Part shown: positions 24,194 to 32,569 of the stretch, piece by piece
Position numbering within the stretch: position 1 is the stretch's first letter
How the letters are laid out: each line of letters begins with the position of its first letter
NCBI RefSeq assembly: GCF_014193655.1
Contig: NZ_JACHZQ010000007.1
Coordinates: 363,417 to 427,416 of the forward strand
Length of the DNA stretch: 64,000 bases
Direction of reading: 5' to 3'
From: Rhizobium sp. BK313
GTDB lineage: Bacteria; Pseudomonadota; Alphaproteobacteria; Rhizobiales; Rhizobiaceae
The notes under the pieces: model-generated
What the model was told of the DNA's origin: nothing
What the model saw: the letters and a program-made list of their open reading frames with translations, nothing else
Databases searched by the model: none
Translations under genes and position numbers: made by a program

Positions 24194-24385
24194 GGCAAGA
24201 AACCTGCGTGGTGAAAGGGAGGAACAATCCTCCCCATGTAGGAGTGCGGATGCTCTATTCCAAACCCGCCTCGACAATTTCGTTGCCGTGATTTCCAAGC
24301 CGCTGAAAGGGCGTTGGGTTGGGACTTGTTTTTGTTTTGTTCACATTTTGCTGGCACATCTGCCGCTCGAAAGATAGGTTGACCC

Positions 24386-24898
24386 ATGCAAAACACGATT
24401 CGCATCATCGGCATCGATCCGGGCCTGCGTCGCACCGGCTGGGGCATCATCGAGACATCAGGCAATTCCCTGCGCTTCGTCGCCTCGGGAACGGTGACAT
24501 CGGATGGCGAGATGGATCTCGCTTCGCGGCTCTGCCAGCTTCACGACGGGCTCGCCGATATCGTCCACAGCTACCAGCCGGACGAGGCAGCGGTCGAACA
24601 GACCTTCGTCAACAAGGATGCGGTGGCGACGCTGAAGCTCGGGCAGGCGCGCGGCATCGCCATGCTGGTGCCAGCGCGTGCCGGGCTGCAGGTTGCCGAA
24701 TATGCGCCGAATGCCGTCAAGAAAGCCGTCATCGGCGTCGGCCATGGCGAGAAGCAGCAGATCCACATGATGCTGAAGATCCTGATGCCGAAGGTCGAGT
24801 TTAAAGGCAACGACGCCGCCGATGCGCTCGCTATCGCCATCTGCCATGCCCATAATCGCGGCGCCAGCCGGCTGCGGCAGGCGGCTCTGGCAGGGTAG
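24386..24898 (+). CDS. ruvC: Holliday junction resolvase RuvC
   Basis: RuvC cuts Holliday junctions bound by RuvAB. The 170-residue protein has the first catalytic Asp in IIGIDPGLRRTGWG (Asp11), the Glu in AAVEQTFVNKD, and the C-terminal acidic pair in FKGNDAADALAIAICH. Length is standard. It is normally followed directly by ruvA; here a VapBC pair of about 660 bases lies between them. Confidence 0.97.
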   Translation: MQNTIRIIGIDPGLRRTGWGIIETSGNSLRFVASGTVTSDGEMDLASRLCQLHDGLADIVHSYQPDEAAVEQTFVNKDAVATLKLGQARGIAMLVPARAGLQVAEYAPNAVKKAVIGVGHGEKQQIHMMLKILMPKVEFKGNDAADALAIAICHAHNRGASRLRQAALAG

Positions 24899-24905
24899 TT
24901 TGTTC

Positions 24906-24953
24906 TTGACCTGTTCCGGTTTGGTCGCTAAGTATTACTGAAGAGGTATTACT
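24906..24953 (+). promoter_or_regulatory. vapBC promoter with a direct-repeat operator candidate
   Basis: TTGACC (24906-24911) and TAAGTA (24929-24934) are 17 bases apart, a good sigma-70 pair. GTATTACT occurs twice, at 24932-24939 and 24946-24953, 14 bases apart, covering the transcription start and reaching the VapB ATG; this fits autoregulation by the antitoxin. Confidence 0.55.
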
Positions 24954-25217
24954 ATGCGCGTGACGGAAAAAGGCCAGGTGACCATCCCCAAGGAAATTCG
25001 AGACAGACTGGGCATCGGGCCGGGTTCGGAAGTGGATTTCGTTGCTTCCGGAAATGGGGCACTGTTGGTCAGAGTGGACAGAGGTGCGCGCGGTCCGATT
25101 CGTGATTTCGACGATTGGGCGGAGCGCGTAAAGGGAACGCTTGATCTTGGTGGCATGACCACCGACGAATATATGGAGTGGTTGAGGGGTCCGCGTGACG
25201 ATATCGACCCTCGTTGA
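24954..25217 (+). CDS. vapB: AbrB/MazE-fold antitoxin VapB
   Basis: An 87-residue antitoxin. Residues 1-45 are a SpoVT/AbrB swapped-hairpin DNA-binding domain (RVTEKGQVTIPKEIRDRLGIGPGSEVDF), and the acidic C-terminal half (DFDDWAERVKGTLDLGGMTTDEYMEWLRG) would wrap the toxin. It overlaps vapC by 23 bases, the normal antitoxin-first coupling. It is expected to bind the direct repeat upstream of its own ATG. Confidence 0.92.
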   Translation: MRVTEKGQVTIPKEIRDRLGIGPGSEVDFVASGNGALLVRVDRGARGPIRDFDDWAERVKGTLDLGGMTTDEYMEWLRGPRDDIDPR

Positions 25218-25614
25218 TACCAATATTTTCATCGATGTCCTCGGTCCAGCAACTGTACATCGGCGGTGGTCTCTTCAGTCTCTGAAACAATGCGCAGGCG
25301 AGGGGGAACTGGTTATGAACCCCGTTGTGTGGTCGGAGTTGGCTGCTTCTGTGCTGACCGAGGAAGACATGGTTGCAGCGTTGTCGTGGCTGAATGTCAA
25401 GCGGGAGCATATGCCCTACGAGGCCGCTTTTCGAGCCGGCAAGGCCCATCGCCTTTATCGGCTTGCCGGTGGTCAGCGGGAGAGAACGCTTCCGGATTTC
25501 CTTATCGGTGCCCATGCCGAGTGGCGAAGACACAGATTGCTGACGCGGGATGCCTCTCGCTACCGCTCCTACTTTCCTTCACTTGACCTCATCTCCCCCG
25601 AAACCCATCCCTGA
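25195..25614 (+). CDS. vapC: PIN-domain ribonuclease toxin VapC
   Basis: A 139-residue PIN-domain nuclease, probably cutting tRNA or rRNA like studied VapC toxins. The catalytic acidic residues are visible: LVDTNIFIDVL near the N-terminus, the Glu in NPVVWSELAAS, Asp in LPDFLIGAHAE, and LTRDASRYRSYFP near the end. The GTG start at 25195 lies inside vapB, so translation is coupled. Placed between ruvC and ruvA it can be co-transcribed into ruvA, 12 bases downstream, which is unusual. Confidence 0.92.
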   Translation: MTISTLVDTNIFIDVLGPATVHRRWSLQSLKQCAGEGELVMNPVVWSELAASVLTEEDMVAALSWLNVKREHMPYEAAFRAGKAHRLYRLAGGQRERTLPDFLIGAHAEWRRHRLLTRDASRYRSYFPSLDLISPETHP

Positions 25615-25626
25615 CGGACATCATTC

Positions 25627-26241
25627 ATGATCGGCAAGTTGAAAGGCACAATCGAAGAGATCGGCGAGGACTATGCGCTCGTGGATGTGCATGGTGTCTG
25701 CTACGTCGCCTATTGCTCGGCACGCACGCTTTCGAAGCTCGGCTCCGTCGGCGAAGCCTGTGTTCTCTTCATCGAGACTTATGTCCGCGAGGATCAGATC
25801 CGCCTTTTCGGCTTCACGGCGGCGCTGGAGCGGGAGTGGTTCAACCTTCTGCAGACCGTGCAGGGCGTCGGCGCGAAGGTGGCGCTCGCGCTGTTGTCGA
25901 CGCTGACGCCGGCGGAGCTTGCCAATGCCATAGCGCTGCAGGACCGTAGTGCCGTGTCGCGGGCGCCAGGCGTCGGGCCGAAGGTTGCGATGCGCATCGT
26001 CACGGAACTGAAGAACAAGGCGCCGGCCTTTGCCGGCGAGGCGATCAATATCGGCCTCAAGCAGGAATTGGGCGAGGGTATCGCCTCGGCCCCCGTCGCC
26101 GATGCCGTCTCTGCGCTCACCAACCTCGGCTATTCCCGCGACCAGGCTGCGAATGCAGTTGCGGCTGCGATGAAAGCGGCCGGAGATGGGGCGGATAGCG
26201 CCAAGCTGATCCGGCTCGGCCTTAAGGAACTGGCGCGGTGA
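25627..26241 (+). CDS. ruvA: Holliday junction branch-migration subunit RuvA
   Basis: RuvA binds the four-way junction and recruits the RuvB motor. The 204-residue protein begins MIGKLKGTIEEIGEDYALVDVHGVCY (OB-fold domain I), has the two helix-hairpin-helix segments (LQTVQGVGAKVALALLS and SRAPGVGPKVAMRIVTELK) and a C-terminal domain III (DAVSALTNLGYSRDQAANAV) that touches RuvB. The length is standard. No clear ribosome site precedes its ATG, which follows vapC by 12 bases, so translation may depend on coupling to vapC. Confidence 0.97.
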   Translation: MIGKLKGTIEEIGEDYALVDVHGVCYVAYCSARTLSKLGSVGEACVLFIETYVREDQIRLFGFTAALEREWFNLLQTVQGVGAKVALALLSTLTPAELANAIALQDRSAVSRAPGVGPKVAMRIVTELKNKAPAFAGEAINIGLKQELGEGIASAPVADAVSALTNLGYSRDQAANAVAAAMKAAGDGADSAKLIRLGLKELAR

Positions 26242-26304
26242 TCCTTTGATCCTTTGCACCTTTTCCTATTCCTCACTATTGTCTCAAAGTAAGGAGATCG
26301 ACTC

Positions 26305-26412
26305 ATGACGCTCCGCCAGGGAACGATGATCTCAGAGGGGGAAACCTTGGTGCCGCCGCCATGGCCCTCAATACCAAAGCCGCGAAACGCATACCGGGAA
26401 TGGAACTTCTGA
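26305..26412 (+). CDS. 35-residue ORF between ruvA and ruvB
   Basis: ATG 26305 follows AAGGAG at 8-base spacing, as good a ribosome site as any in this cluster, and the frame stops at 26412, two bases before the ruvB ATG. The peptide (MTLRQGTMISEGETLVPPPW, then a Pro-rich and basic end) has no signal or membrane segment and I do not recognise it. Such tight coupling may mean a real small protein or a translated leader that feeds ribosomes into ruvB. Evidence is the ribosome site and spacing only. Confidence 0.4.
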   Translation: MTLRQGTMISEGETLVPPPWPSIPKPRNAYREWNF

Positions 26413-26413
26413 C

Positions 26414-27457
26414 ATGAGTGAAGCCGCACGCCTGATATCGCCGGAAAAGCGGGGCGAAGACCTGGACGTGACGCTGCGGCCGCAGTCCCTGGACGAATTC
26501 ACCGGCCAGGCGGAGGCACGCGCCAATCTCAAGGTGTTCATCGAAGCGGCGAAAGGACGAGGGGAGGCGCTGGACCATGTGCTGTTCGTTGGGCCGCCCG
26601 GTCTTGGCAAGACGACGCTGGCACAGATCATGGCGAAGGAACTCGGCGTCAATTTCCGTTCGACCTCCGGCCCGGTCATCGCCAAGGCCGGCGATCTCGC
26701 CGCACTTCTGACCAATCTCGAAGAGCGCGATGTGCTCTTCATCGATGAAATCCATCGCCTCAATCCGGCCGTGGAAGAAATCCTCTATCCGGCCATGGAG
26801 GATTTCCAGCTTGATTTGATTATCGGCGAGGGTCCGGCGGCGCGCTCGGTGAAAATCGACCTCGCCAAATTCACGTTGGTTGCCGCCACCACGCGTCTCG
26901 GCCTGCTGACGACGCCGCTGCGCGACCGTTTCGGCATTCCGGTTCGCCTGAGTTTCTATACTGTCGAGGAGTTGGAGCTGATCGTACGGCGCGGTGCGCG
27001 ACTGATGGGGCTTGGCATAACCGAAGAAGGGGCGCGAGAGATTGCCAGGCGCGCCCGCGGCACGCCGCGCATAGCCGGCCGCCTATTGCGCCGGGTGCGT
27101 GATTTTGCGGAGGTCGCAAAGGCTGAGGCCGTAACCCGCGAAATAGCCGACGAAGCATTGACGCGGCTGCTGGTCGACAATGTCGGCTTCGATCAGCTCG
27201 ATAAACGCTATCTCAACATGATTGCCGTCAATTTCGGCGGTGGTCCGGTCGGCATCGAAACCATCGCTGCGGGTCTCTCCGAACCGCGCGACGCGATCGA
27301 GGATATCATCGAGCCCTACATGATCCAGCAGGGTTTCATCCAGCGCACGCCGCGCGGCCGCGTGCTGACGGCAATTGCCTGGAGGCATCTTGGGATGCAG
27401 CCGCCGAAGGACCTGGAGGCAGCGCAGTTCAGGCTGTTCCAGGAGGAAGATGAGTGA
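26414..27457 (+). CDS. ruvB: Holliday junction branch-migration ATPase RuvB
   Basis: RuvB is the AAA+ hexameric motor that drives branch migration with RuvA. The 347-residue protein has Walker A GPPGLGKT at 60-67, Walker B LFIDEIHRLN, the RuvB-specific block SGPVIAKAGDLAALLTNLEE, sensor motif ATTRLGLLTTPLRDRFGI and the C-terminal winged-helix block (GGGPVGIETIAAGLSEPRDAIEDIIEPYMIQQG) that binds DNA. Its end overlaps the next gene by 4 bases. Confidence 0.98.
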   Translation: MSEAARLISPEKRGEDLDVTLRPQSLDEFTGQAEARANLKVFIEAAKGRGEALDHVLFVGPPGLGKTTLAQIMAKELGVNFRSTSGPVIAKAGDLAALLTNLEERDVLFIDEIHRLNPAVEEILYPAMEDFQLDLIIGEGPAARSVKIDLAKFTLVAATTRLGLLTTPLRDRFGIPVRLSFYTVEELELIVRRGARLMGLGITEEGAREIARRARGTPRIAGRLLRRVRDFAEVAKAEAVTREIADEALTRLLVDNVGFDQLDKRYLNMIAVNFGGGPVGIETIAAGLSEPRDAIEDIIEPYMIQQGFIQRTPRGRVLTAIAWRHLGMQPPKDLEAAQFRLFQEEDE

Positions 27458-28356
27458 TCGGCCGTCGCGGTTTCCTGAAGCTTTTCGGCAGCAGCATTGC
27501 CGGATTGACGATGCTCGGCGGCTATGCCTTCGGGTACGAGCCGGTCGTGCGGTTGAATATAGCCCGTTACCAGTTGGCGCCGCCGGGCTGGACGCCGGGG
27601 CTGAAACTGAGGATCGTCGCGCTTGCCGATTTTCATGCGTGCAGGCCGTGGATGACGGCCGATCGCATTGCGTCCATTTGCACCCGTGCCAACGATCTTG
27701 GCGGCGATATCATCGTTCTCTTGGGCGACTACACGTCGGGAACGGATTTCGTGACCGGTCGTGTCGATCATCGGGTGTGGGCGGCGGAGCTCGCTGCCCT
27801 GAAGGCGCCGCTCGGTGTTCACGCGATCATCGGTAATCACGATTGGTGGCACGATGCGGCTGCGCAAAAGAGCGGCCGCGGCCCGACATTCAGCCATAAG
27901 GCGTTGGCCGATGTCGGAATTCCGGTTTATTCCAATCGCTCGGCTCGCTTGGAAAAGGATGGACACGGCTTTTGGCTGGCGGGTGTCGAGGATCAGCTTG
28001 CTCTGCGCAGGAGCATCCGCTGGAAACGTCAGTTCGCGAAGGGGCTGGACGATCTCGAGGGCACGCTGGCACAGGTGAATGACAAGGCGCCGGTCATCCT
28101 ACTTGCCCATGAGCCCGATATCTTTCCGACCGTGCCGTCGCGTGTGTCTCTTACCTTGTCCGGTCATACGCATGGCGGGCAGATCAGGATTCTCGGCTGG
28201 TCGCCCTATCTGCCCTCGCGCTACGGCGACCGGTATGTGTATGGTCACATCGTCGAAGAAGACCGTCATATCATCGTCTCCGGTGGCCTGGGCTGTTCGG
28301 TCGCGCCCGTTCGTGTCGGTGTCCCGCCGGAAATCGTTGTGATCGATCTGGGATAA
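27454..28356 (+). CDS. Exported calcineurin-like metallophosphoesterase
   Basis: A 300-residue phosphoesterase of the YaeI/LpxG-like group. The N-terminus (IGRRGFLKLFGSSIAGLTML) looks like a twin-arginine signal or anchor. Metal motifs follow: ALADFHACRPWM (the DxH of the family), LLGDYTSG, IIGNHDWW, LAHEPDIF and LSGHTHGGQ. It starts at GTG 27454 within the ruvB stop codon. Relatives hydrolyse UDP-2,3-diacylglucosamine or phospholipids at the membrane; the substrate here is inferred only from family. It is coupled to the NUDIX gene downstream. Confidence 0.9.
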   Translation: MIGRRGFLKLFGSSIAGLTMLGGYAFGYEPVVRLNIARYQLAPPGWTPGLKLRIVALADFHACRPWMTADRIASICTRANDLGGDIIVLLGDYTSGTDFVTGRVDHRVWAAELAALKAPLGVHAIIGNHDWWHDAAAQKSGRGPTFSHKALADVGIPVYSNRSARLEKDGHGFWLAGVEDQLALRRSIRWKRQFAKGLDDLEGTLAQVNDKAPVILLAHEPDIFPTVPSRVSLTLSGHTHGGQIRILGWSPYLPSRYGDRYVYGHIVEEDRHIIVSGGLGCSVAPVRVGVPPEIVVIDLG

Positions 28357-28360
28357 GACG

Positions 28361-28870
28361 ATGTCGAAACGCAGGATCATCCGGGTGAATGCCGGTCACT
28401 CGCGCTATCAGATGCGCATCGCGGGCCTCGGCTTTCGCGAGGGGCATGTGCTCGTCCATCGTGCTGTCCATGAACCGTTCTGGACTTTTCCGGGCGGCCG
28501 GGCGGAAATCGGCGAGACGTCGGACGAGACGTTGCGGCGGGAGATGATCGAGGAACTGGGCGTCGAGGTGGCCGTGGGCCGACTGCTCTGGGTAGTCGAG
28601 AATTTCTTTCATTACGAGCGGCGTGATTGGCACGAGCTGGGGCTCTATTATCTGATGGATATCCCGCAGAGTTTCCCGTTCCGACCCGATGAGATCGTCC
28701 ATCGCCTCAAGGACGGCGACAATCACCTCGAATTCAAATGGGTTCAGGCCACGCGAGAAGCGCTGGTCGCGCTCGATATTCCGCCCTATTTCATCGCCGA
28801 AGAGATCGAAAGCTTGCCGCTGATAGCACGCCATCTGGTTTGGCAGGACGGCGATCTCGATAAAGCCTAG
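28361..28870 (+). CDS. NUDIX hydrolase
   Basis: A 169-residue NUDIX-fold pyrophosphohydrolase. The 23-residue NUDIX box is intact, with GGRAEIGETSDETLRREM followed by IEELGVE, so the catalytic REUxEE glutamates are there. It begins 4 bases after the phosphoesterase gene and is likely in one transcript with it. The nucleoside diphosphate derivative it cleaves cannot be deduced. Confidence 0.92.
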   Translation: MSKRRIIRVNAGHSRYQMRIAGLGFREGHVLVHRAVHEPFWTFPGGRAEIGETSDETLRREMIEELGVEVAVGRLLWVVENFFHYERRDWHELGLYYLMDIPQSFPFRPDEIVHRLKDGDNHLEFKWVQATREALVALDIPPYFIAEEIESLPLIARHLVWQDGDLDKA

Positions 28871-28887
28871 CCGAGAGGGAACGCAAC

Positions 28888-29451
28888 ATGTCCGCTTTCG
28901 ATCCGATCCGCGTGTACCGCAAGCTCGCTTACAACAACGCCTTGGCGAATACCCGATTGCATCGGGCTTGTGCTGCGCTTCGGCCCGGTGAGTTCGAGGC
29001 GGTGCGGGTGAGTTTCTTTCCGTCGATCAAGTCGACGCTCAATCATATCCTGACCGTCGACTGGTTTTACGTCGACGCGCTGGAAGGCGGTACGCTCGGT
29101 TTCAAGGCTTTCGACATCGAAGAGCCATTCGACACGCTGGATGCATTGTCGGTGGAGCAGAACAAAGTCGATCGGCGGATCGTAATTCTATGTGAAAATC
29201 TGAATCCCGAAGCACTGGTGCGGGTGATCGATCTTCACCGCGGCAACCGCATCCAGAGGGAGCAGGCTGAGGATGTGCTGAGCCATCTTTTCCAGCACCA
29301 GACCCATCATCGGGGGCAGGTGCATGCCATGCTCTCCGGCAGCAGCGTTGCGCCGCCACAGTTGGATGAATTCATCGTTGCCGACGATGCCAGATTTCGA
29401 GGCGAAGAACTGGGCACGCTCAGCTGGGACGAGACGATGCTGATGCGCTGA
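28888..29451 (+). CDS. DinB-family protein
   Basis: A 187-residue four-helix-bundle protein of the DinB/DUF664 group, thought to be metal-dependent enzymes or thiol transferases. The three metal-ligand histidines are apparent: IKSTLNHILTVDWFY, and HLFQHQTHHRGQVHAMLSG (HxxxHRGQ type). GAGAGGGA precedes the ATG. The last 32 bases overlap the end of the convergent sqdC gene. Function in this organism is unknown. Confidence 0.9.
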   Translation: MSAFDPIRVYRKLAYNNALANTRLHRACAALRPGEFEAVRVSFFPSIKSTLNHILTVDWFYVDALEGGTLGFKAFDIEEPFDTLDALSVEQNKVDRRIVILCENLNPEALVRVIDLHRGNRIQREQAEDVLSHLFQHQTHHRGQVHAMLSGSSVAPPQLDEFIVADDARFRGEELGTLSWDETMLMR

Positions 29452-30352
29452 AGGTCGTGGGGCGCAGCGGCATGGTTTCCGCCAATCTCGCGATTGTCTC
29501 TTCCAACAACGCCGTGCCGCCGCCGTGCCAGCCGAGTGCACGGATTTTCGACGTATCCATCGCGCTGACAATGCCTTGCGGGGCAGGCGAGGGGAGGGGG
29601 TGCGGGCAGCCGGTTACTCGCTGGAGGTGCTCAAGGATCTCATGCGTGTCGGTCACGACGTCGGAGAGGTTGAACGCTTCGCCGCTGATGCGGCTCGTCT
29701 CAGTCTCCAACAGCAGGCGGACGGCGCGGCCGACGTCGCGGCCGTGGACCTCGGTTCCGGCGCGCGAGAGAACCGGCTTTCCGGCAAGGTAATCCGCGAA
29801 GAGATCATCCCATTTGTTCGGACAGAGGTCGCCGTAGACGCCCGTTGCTCTTAGGCTTGCCGTCGCGAAACCAGGAGCGGAAAGCGAGAAGAGGGCATGT
29901 TCCGCATCGCGCTTCACCTCGCCGTAGAGCGTATTCGGCGTCGGCATGGTGTCCTCCGTCACCGTCTCACCGGCCAGCCGGTCGCCATAAACGGCGCGCG
30001 ACGAGAGAAAGACGCAGCGGCGGATGCCGGCACGTTTTGCCGTCTCGAACAGCCTCACCGTGCCATCCAGGTTGAACCGGCGAAAGCTCGCGGGATCATC
30101 GCCTTCGCCGCCGCGATATTTACCGGGTACATGCGCAAAAGCCGCATGCACGAAGAAATAGGCGTCGTCGAAGGCGTTGCTCTGGTCTTCGGAAGGGTCG
30201 AGACGCAATGGGACAAAGGTGACAGGTTGTGAGAAAAGGTCGAGTTGCGGTGCATTGCGACCGCCGACGGCAACTTGATATCCGGCGGACAGCAGTTCCT
30301 CGACGATATAGCGGCCGACGAGACCTGTTCCGCCCGATACGAGAACTTTCAT
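29420..30352 (-). CDS. sqdC: SqdC, NAD-dependent reductase/epimerase of sulfolipid operon
   Basis: A 310-residue extended SDR. Its start (MKVLVSGGTGLVGRYIVEEL) carries the nucleotide loop and the active site is YGEVK after VFLSSRAVYGD. ATG 30352 sits inside the stop of the upstream GT8 gene (4-base overlap) and has AGAGGCAGC ahead; an upstream extension of 40 codons is not credible. The third gene of sqdB-sqdD-sqdC; in Rhodobacter sphaeroides sqdC belongs to the sulfoquinovosyl diacylglycerol operon and its loss changes the pathway's products. The symbol rests on this gene order. Confidence 0.85.
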   Translation of the reverse strand: MKVLVSGGTGLVGRYIVEELLSAGYQVAVGGRNAPQLDLFSQPVTFVPLRLDPSEDQSNAFDDAYFFVHAAFAHVPGKYRGGEGDDPASFRRFNLDGTVRLFETAKRAGIRRCVFLSSRAVYGDRLAGETVTEDTMPTPNTLYGEVKRDAEHALFSLSAPGFATASLRATGVYGDLCPNKWDDLFADYLAGKPVLSRAGTEVHGRDVGRAVRLLLETETSRISGEAFNLSDVVTDTHEILEHLQRVTGCPHPLPSPAPQGIVSAMDTSKIRALGWHGGGTALLEETIARLAETMPLRPTTFSASASSRPS

Positions 30353-31215
30353 GCTGCCTCTTTTGGATTGGCGAACGCGGCGATGTCGGGCACGTCGCGC
30401 CCAGCGTGGAAATGGTGCCAGAGATCGATCAGCGGTTTCAGTTCGTCGGACTTGGGATGATTCTTTTCCCAAGGCTTCTCATATTGGTAGTGCAGGATCG
30501 AAATGCTGTTCCAGTCCCAAAGCGCGGGCATGGTGAACCATACATATTGCAGCATATTCATATAGACCGGCAGGCCGTGCCAATCCGGGAAGTATGTCTC
30601 AAGGAAGGTCTGGTCGGTGCGCCGCCAGAAAACACCGGGACGATCGAGCAGCTTCAGCATGTCCTTGAAGGTCGCAAGTGATGGCTTGGCGACGAAGACG
30701 CCGGAATTCATCCGATGAAAATCCGCCAGACTTTCATAGACATTGGGTGCGGCGGAAAATTCCGGATAGTCGAAGAGCTTGTCGATGTTCTTCAGCATCA
30801 GCGCATCCGCATCGATGAAGACACAGGTGTCGTAGTCGATAAGCTGCCAAAGCCTGAGCTTGCAGAAATTATCAAGCGGCGAGTGGAAGGACGGCTTGCG
30901 GCCTTTGGTGAAGGGAGCGTTGGCGTGGAGATTGCCGCGCGCGTGACGCTCGTTGAATTCATCGGAAAGCGGCAGATGTTCCACCTCCACCAGCCGGCAG
31001 CCGAGTGCTTCCAACGGCGCAATATCGCTTTCGTCAACGCCGGCCGTATGCAGCACGACGATATCCGCTCTGGTGCCGGTGTGCGAAATCGAGCGTGCCA
31101 ACGCCACTGCGCCCATCGCGTAGTCGGCGTTGGTGACGAGGGTGACAAAGGCTTGCCGCGCCTGCGGGCTCGAGCGTGGTCGCACCCCCTGCAGCATTTC
31201 GCTTCCGAACATCAT
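30349..31215 (-). CDS. sqdD: SqdD, GT8 (glycogenin-like) glycosyltransferase of sulfolipid operon
   Basis: A 288-residue retaining glycosyltransferase of family GT8. It has FVTLVTNADYAMGAVALARS near the N-terminus, the DxD metal motif in CVFIDADALMLKNIDKLF, and MNSGVFVAKP, HWGLP-like DWHGLPVYMN and the C-terminal ILHY segment. In R. sphaeroides the homologous sqdD product is needed for sulfoquinovosyl diacylglycerol and is thought to transfer sulfoquinovose from UDP. It overlaps both neighbours by 4 bases, so the three sqd genes are translationally coupled. Confidence 0.88.
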   Translation of the reverse strand: MMFGSEMLQGVRPRSSPQARQAFVTLVTNADYAMGAVALARSISHTGTRADIVVLHTAGVDESDIAPLEALGCRLVEVEHLPLSDEFNERHARGNLHANAPFTKGRKPSFHSPLDNFCKLRLWQLIDYDTCVFIDADALMLKNIDKLFDYPEFSAAPNVYESLADFHRMNSGVFVAKPSLATFKDMLKLLDRPGVFWRRTDQTFLETYFPDWHGLPVYMNMLQYVWFTMPALWDWNSISILHYQYEKPWEKNHPKSDELKPLIDLWHHFHAGRDVPDIAAFANPKEAA

Positions 31216-32432
31216 GAGACGGACTTCAATCGCTTGCCTTCGGGATCGTGGTTGACCGTCGCCGCGAGATCCTTGGTCCAGGCGGAAATCGCCGGGACGC
31301 GCGAACGATCGACCCGGTAGGCATATTTCTTGGCGACATCGACGATTTCGCCCAGAAGACCTGCCTGGAGAGTGATCGGCGCCAGACCGAGATTGAGGAA
31401 TTTGTCGTTCTTGACGATCAGATCGTTTTCCGGGGCTTCCTTGCGCGGGTTGGGCAAACGAATAACCTCCGCGCCGCTCATCTTCGCGATCATCTCGGCG
31501 AGATCGCGGATACGATGAGTCTCCGTCATCTGGTTGAAAATCTCGACGCGGGCATTGCGCGGTGGCGGGTTCTTCAGCGCCAGCTCGATGCAGCGCACGG
31601 AATCCTGAATGTGGATGAAGGCGCGGGTCTGGCCGCCGGTTCCGTGTACGGTCAAGGGATAGCCGATCGCCGCCTGGATGAGGAAGCGGTTGAGCACCGT
31701 GCCGTAGTCGCCATCATAGTCGAAACGGTTGATGATCTGTTCGTGGCGGCGCGTCTGTTCGGTATGTGTGCCCCAGACGATGCCCTGATGCAGGTCGGTG
31801 ATCCTCAGGCCGTCGTTCTTGGCATAGAACTGGAAGAGAAGCTGATCCAGGCATTTAGTCATATGGTAGATCGAGCCAGGATTAGCCGGATAAAGAATGT
31901 CCTGGTTGACCGTATGGCCATCGGCGGTCTCGATGCCGACAGGCAGGTAGCCTTCCGGAATGGCGGCGCCGATGGTCGAATAGCCATAGACCCCCATGGT
32001 CCCGAGATGGACGAGATGTGCGTCGAGATTGAGCTCGACCAACGCATTCAGGAGATTATGCGTGGCGCTGACATTGTTGTTGACGGTGTAATTCTTGTGA
32101 CGGTCGCTCTTCATCGAATAGGGTGCGGCGCGCTGCTCCGCAAAGTGCACGATCGCGTCCGGGCGATGCTCGGCGAGCCACTTCTTCAAAAGCTCATAGT
32201 CTTTTGCGAGATCAATGAGGTTGAAGTGGATGCGGCGACCGGTTTCGGCATGCCAGATGCGGGTGCGCTCCTGGATCGAATCCATCGGCGTCAGCGATTG
32301 CACACCGAGTTCGGTGTCGATCCAGCGGCGGGAGAGATTGTCGAGAATATGGACCTCATGACCGGCATCGGAGAGATGCAGCGAGGTAGGCCAACCAATG
32401 AAACCGTCGCCGCCCATTACCGCTATTTTCAT
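31212..32432 (-). CDS. sqdB: UDP-sulfoquinovose synthase
   Basis: SqdB makes UDP-sulfoquinovose from UDP-glucose and sulfite, the head-group donor for the sulfolipid SQDG. The 406-residue protein matches the family's characteristic pieces: MKIAVMGGDGFIGWPTSLHL, NLSRRWIDTELG, IVHFAEQRAAPYSMKS, LGTMGVYG, YHMTKCLDQLLFQFYAKNDGL (YxxxK), DLHQGIVWGTHTEQT and the late RIRDLAEMI. Length equals that of plant and bacterial SQD1/SqdB. First gene of sqdB-sqdD-sqdC; the sulfolipid helps rhizobia save phosphate, so phosphate-linked control is expected but no Pho box was identified. Confidence 0.95.
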   Translation of the reverse strand: MKIAVMGGDGFIGWPTSLHLSDAGHEVHILDNLSRRWIDTELGVQSLTPMDSIQERTRIWHAETGRRIHFNLIDLAKDYELLKKWLAEHRPDAIVHFAEQRAAPYSMKSDRHKNYTVNNNVSATHNLLNALVELNLDAHLVHLGTMGVYGYSTIGAAIPEGYLPVGIETADGHTVNQDILYPANPGSIYHMTKCLDQLLFQFYAKNDGLRITDLHQGIVWGTHTEQTRRHEQIINRFDYDGDYGTVLNRFLIQAAIGYPLTVHGTGGQTRAFIHIQDSVRCIELALKNPPPRNARVEIFNQMTETHRIRDLAEMIAKMSGAEVIRLPNPRKEAPENDLIVKNDKFLNLGLAPITLQAGLLGEIVDVAKKYAYRVDRSRVPAISAWTKDLAATVNHDPEGKRLKSVS

Positions 32433-32569
32433 GAGATCACTTCCTTCTGCGTCGATCGCTGTCCGGCACCATTCCGGATAGTCAGTATTTATGACAATTG
32501 TTCAAAGCTTGCTTGATGGCGGAACTTCGGCCAAAGAGGGTCCCCAGATTTTTTGGAGATGCGGCGACG

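Noticed and set aside
31248..32516. 422-codon open frame on the plus strand
   Set aside because: It is the complement of sqdB, whose family match is clear.
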